A stretch of 16,525 nt of DNA, from NCBI GenBank assembly GCA_031255895.1, contig JAIRRQ010000054.1:1-16525 (forward strand). The letters are read 5' to 3'. The notes beneath the pieces are model-generated. The model did no database searches, was not told where the DNA came from, and saw nothing but the letters and a program-made list of their open reading frames with translations. The position numbers were made by a program, and so were the translations under genes. This DNA comes from Methanocalculaceae archaeon. GTDB lineage: Archaea > Halobacteriota > Methanomicrobia > Methanomicrobiales > Methanocorpusculaceae. This document shows positions 16,265 to 16,525 of the stretch, one piece after another (the first letter of the stretch is position 1; each line of letters opens with the position of its first letter).

Positions 16265-16525
16265 TTACTCGGTCAAAAGCGAGGTACTCAGAATGATTGT
16301 CCAAGAAAGATACCACATGACAAAGGTCATGAATGCCTGGTAGAACCAGTCCTTCTTGTCAAGTTTGGTGATGTCTATCTTAATGAGGATGAAGATTGTT
16401 CTTTGCAGAACGATGGTGACCAGCAGAATCATGATGCCTATGAAGGGTTCAGCTTGTATGCCTGTCTCCGGATTCGGTGTTCCTGCTGTGAAATAGGAGG
16501 TGATGCCGGCAATCATACCAAGCAC
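16265..16525 (-). CDS. EMC6-like small membrane protein (partial, 5' end outside window)
   Basis: The frame enters from the right edge; the Met at 16525 need not be the true start. The visible 86 residues contain the end of one hydrophobic segment (MLGMIAGITSYF), a second (FIGIMILLVTIVLQRTIFILI) and a third (AFMTFVMWYLSWTIILS), joined by a charged loop with KKDW. Three segments and the KKDW...FMTF..W..SWT block match the archaeal EMC6-like family as I remember it. The eukaryotic counterpart belongs to the ER membrane complex that inserts membrane proteins, so a role in insertion is inferred. It is 4 bp upstream of ABCE1 and probably forms an operon with it, linking two functions around the ribosome. 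Confidence 0.6.
   Translation of the reverse strand: MLGMIAGITSYFTAGTPNPETGIQAEPFIGIMILLVTIVLQRTIFILIKIDITKLDKKDWFYQAFMTFVMWYLSWTIILSTSLLTE

Overview
The window looks like a piece of a euryarchaeal methanogen chromosome, most likely Methanomicrobiales or a close relative. This placement is inferred from gene content, not from a marker such as 16S rRNA. The supporting genes are archaeal ABCE1 next to an EMC6-like membrane protein, pyruvoyl-dependent arginine decarboxylase, a B12-dependent ribonucleotide reductase, a homologue of the archaeal FBP aldolase/phosphatase, a decayed MJ0007-type 2-hydroxyacyl-CoA dehydratase gene and a PAS/GAF sensor with an N-terminal winged helix.

Layout from left to right. 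1-2609 (minus) is a large, A+T-rich MmeI/YeeA-type DNA methyltransferase open through the left edge; its nuclease motif has Lys where the catalytic Glu is expected. 2610-3249 is an A+T-rich spacer with one possible 28-residue CCHH mini-protein. 3250-5457 (minus) is nrdJ, divergent from pdaD (5639-6190, plus); the 181-bp gap between them holds a duplicated 10-bp palindromic element. pdaD is followed by purF (6255-7664). After a 490-bp spacer comes a wHTH-PAS-PAS-PAS-GAF sensor (8156-9940), cut by an in-frame TGA from a further PAS domain (9941-10324).

10383-11132 (minus) is the wreck of an HgdB-like gene. 11207-12943 (plus) is a two-gene unit: class I fructose-1,6-bisphosphatase, then 3 bp later a shortened homologue of the bifunctional FBP aldolase/phosphatase that has lost most catalytic residues. 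12944-14445 is 1.5 kb with no convincing intact gene and some signs of decayed coding sequence. 14446-16525 (minus) holds ABCE1 preceded in the same operon by a partial EMC6-like membrane protein.

The intact genes are housekeeping: deoxynucleotide synthesis, arginine-derived polyamines or agmatine, purine synthesis, gluconeogenesis and ribosome recycling. Between them lie decayed or altered genes: the nuclease-altered methyltransferase, the interrupted sensor, the HgdB pseudogene and the FBPA/P pseudoenzyme. I found no rRNA, tRNA, CRISPR array or intact insertion sequence. The strongest candidate for something undescribed is the pairing of an apparently active class I FBPase with the FBPA/P-derived pseudoenzyme.
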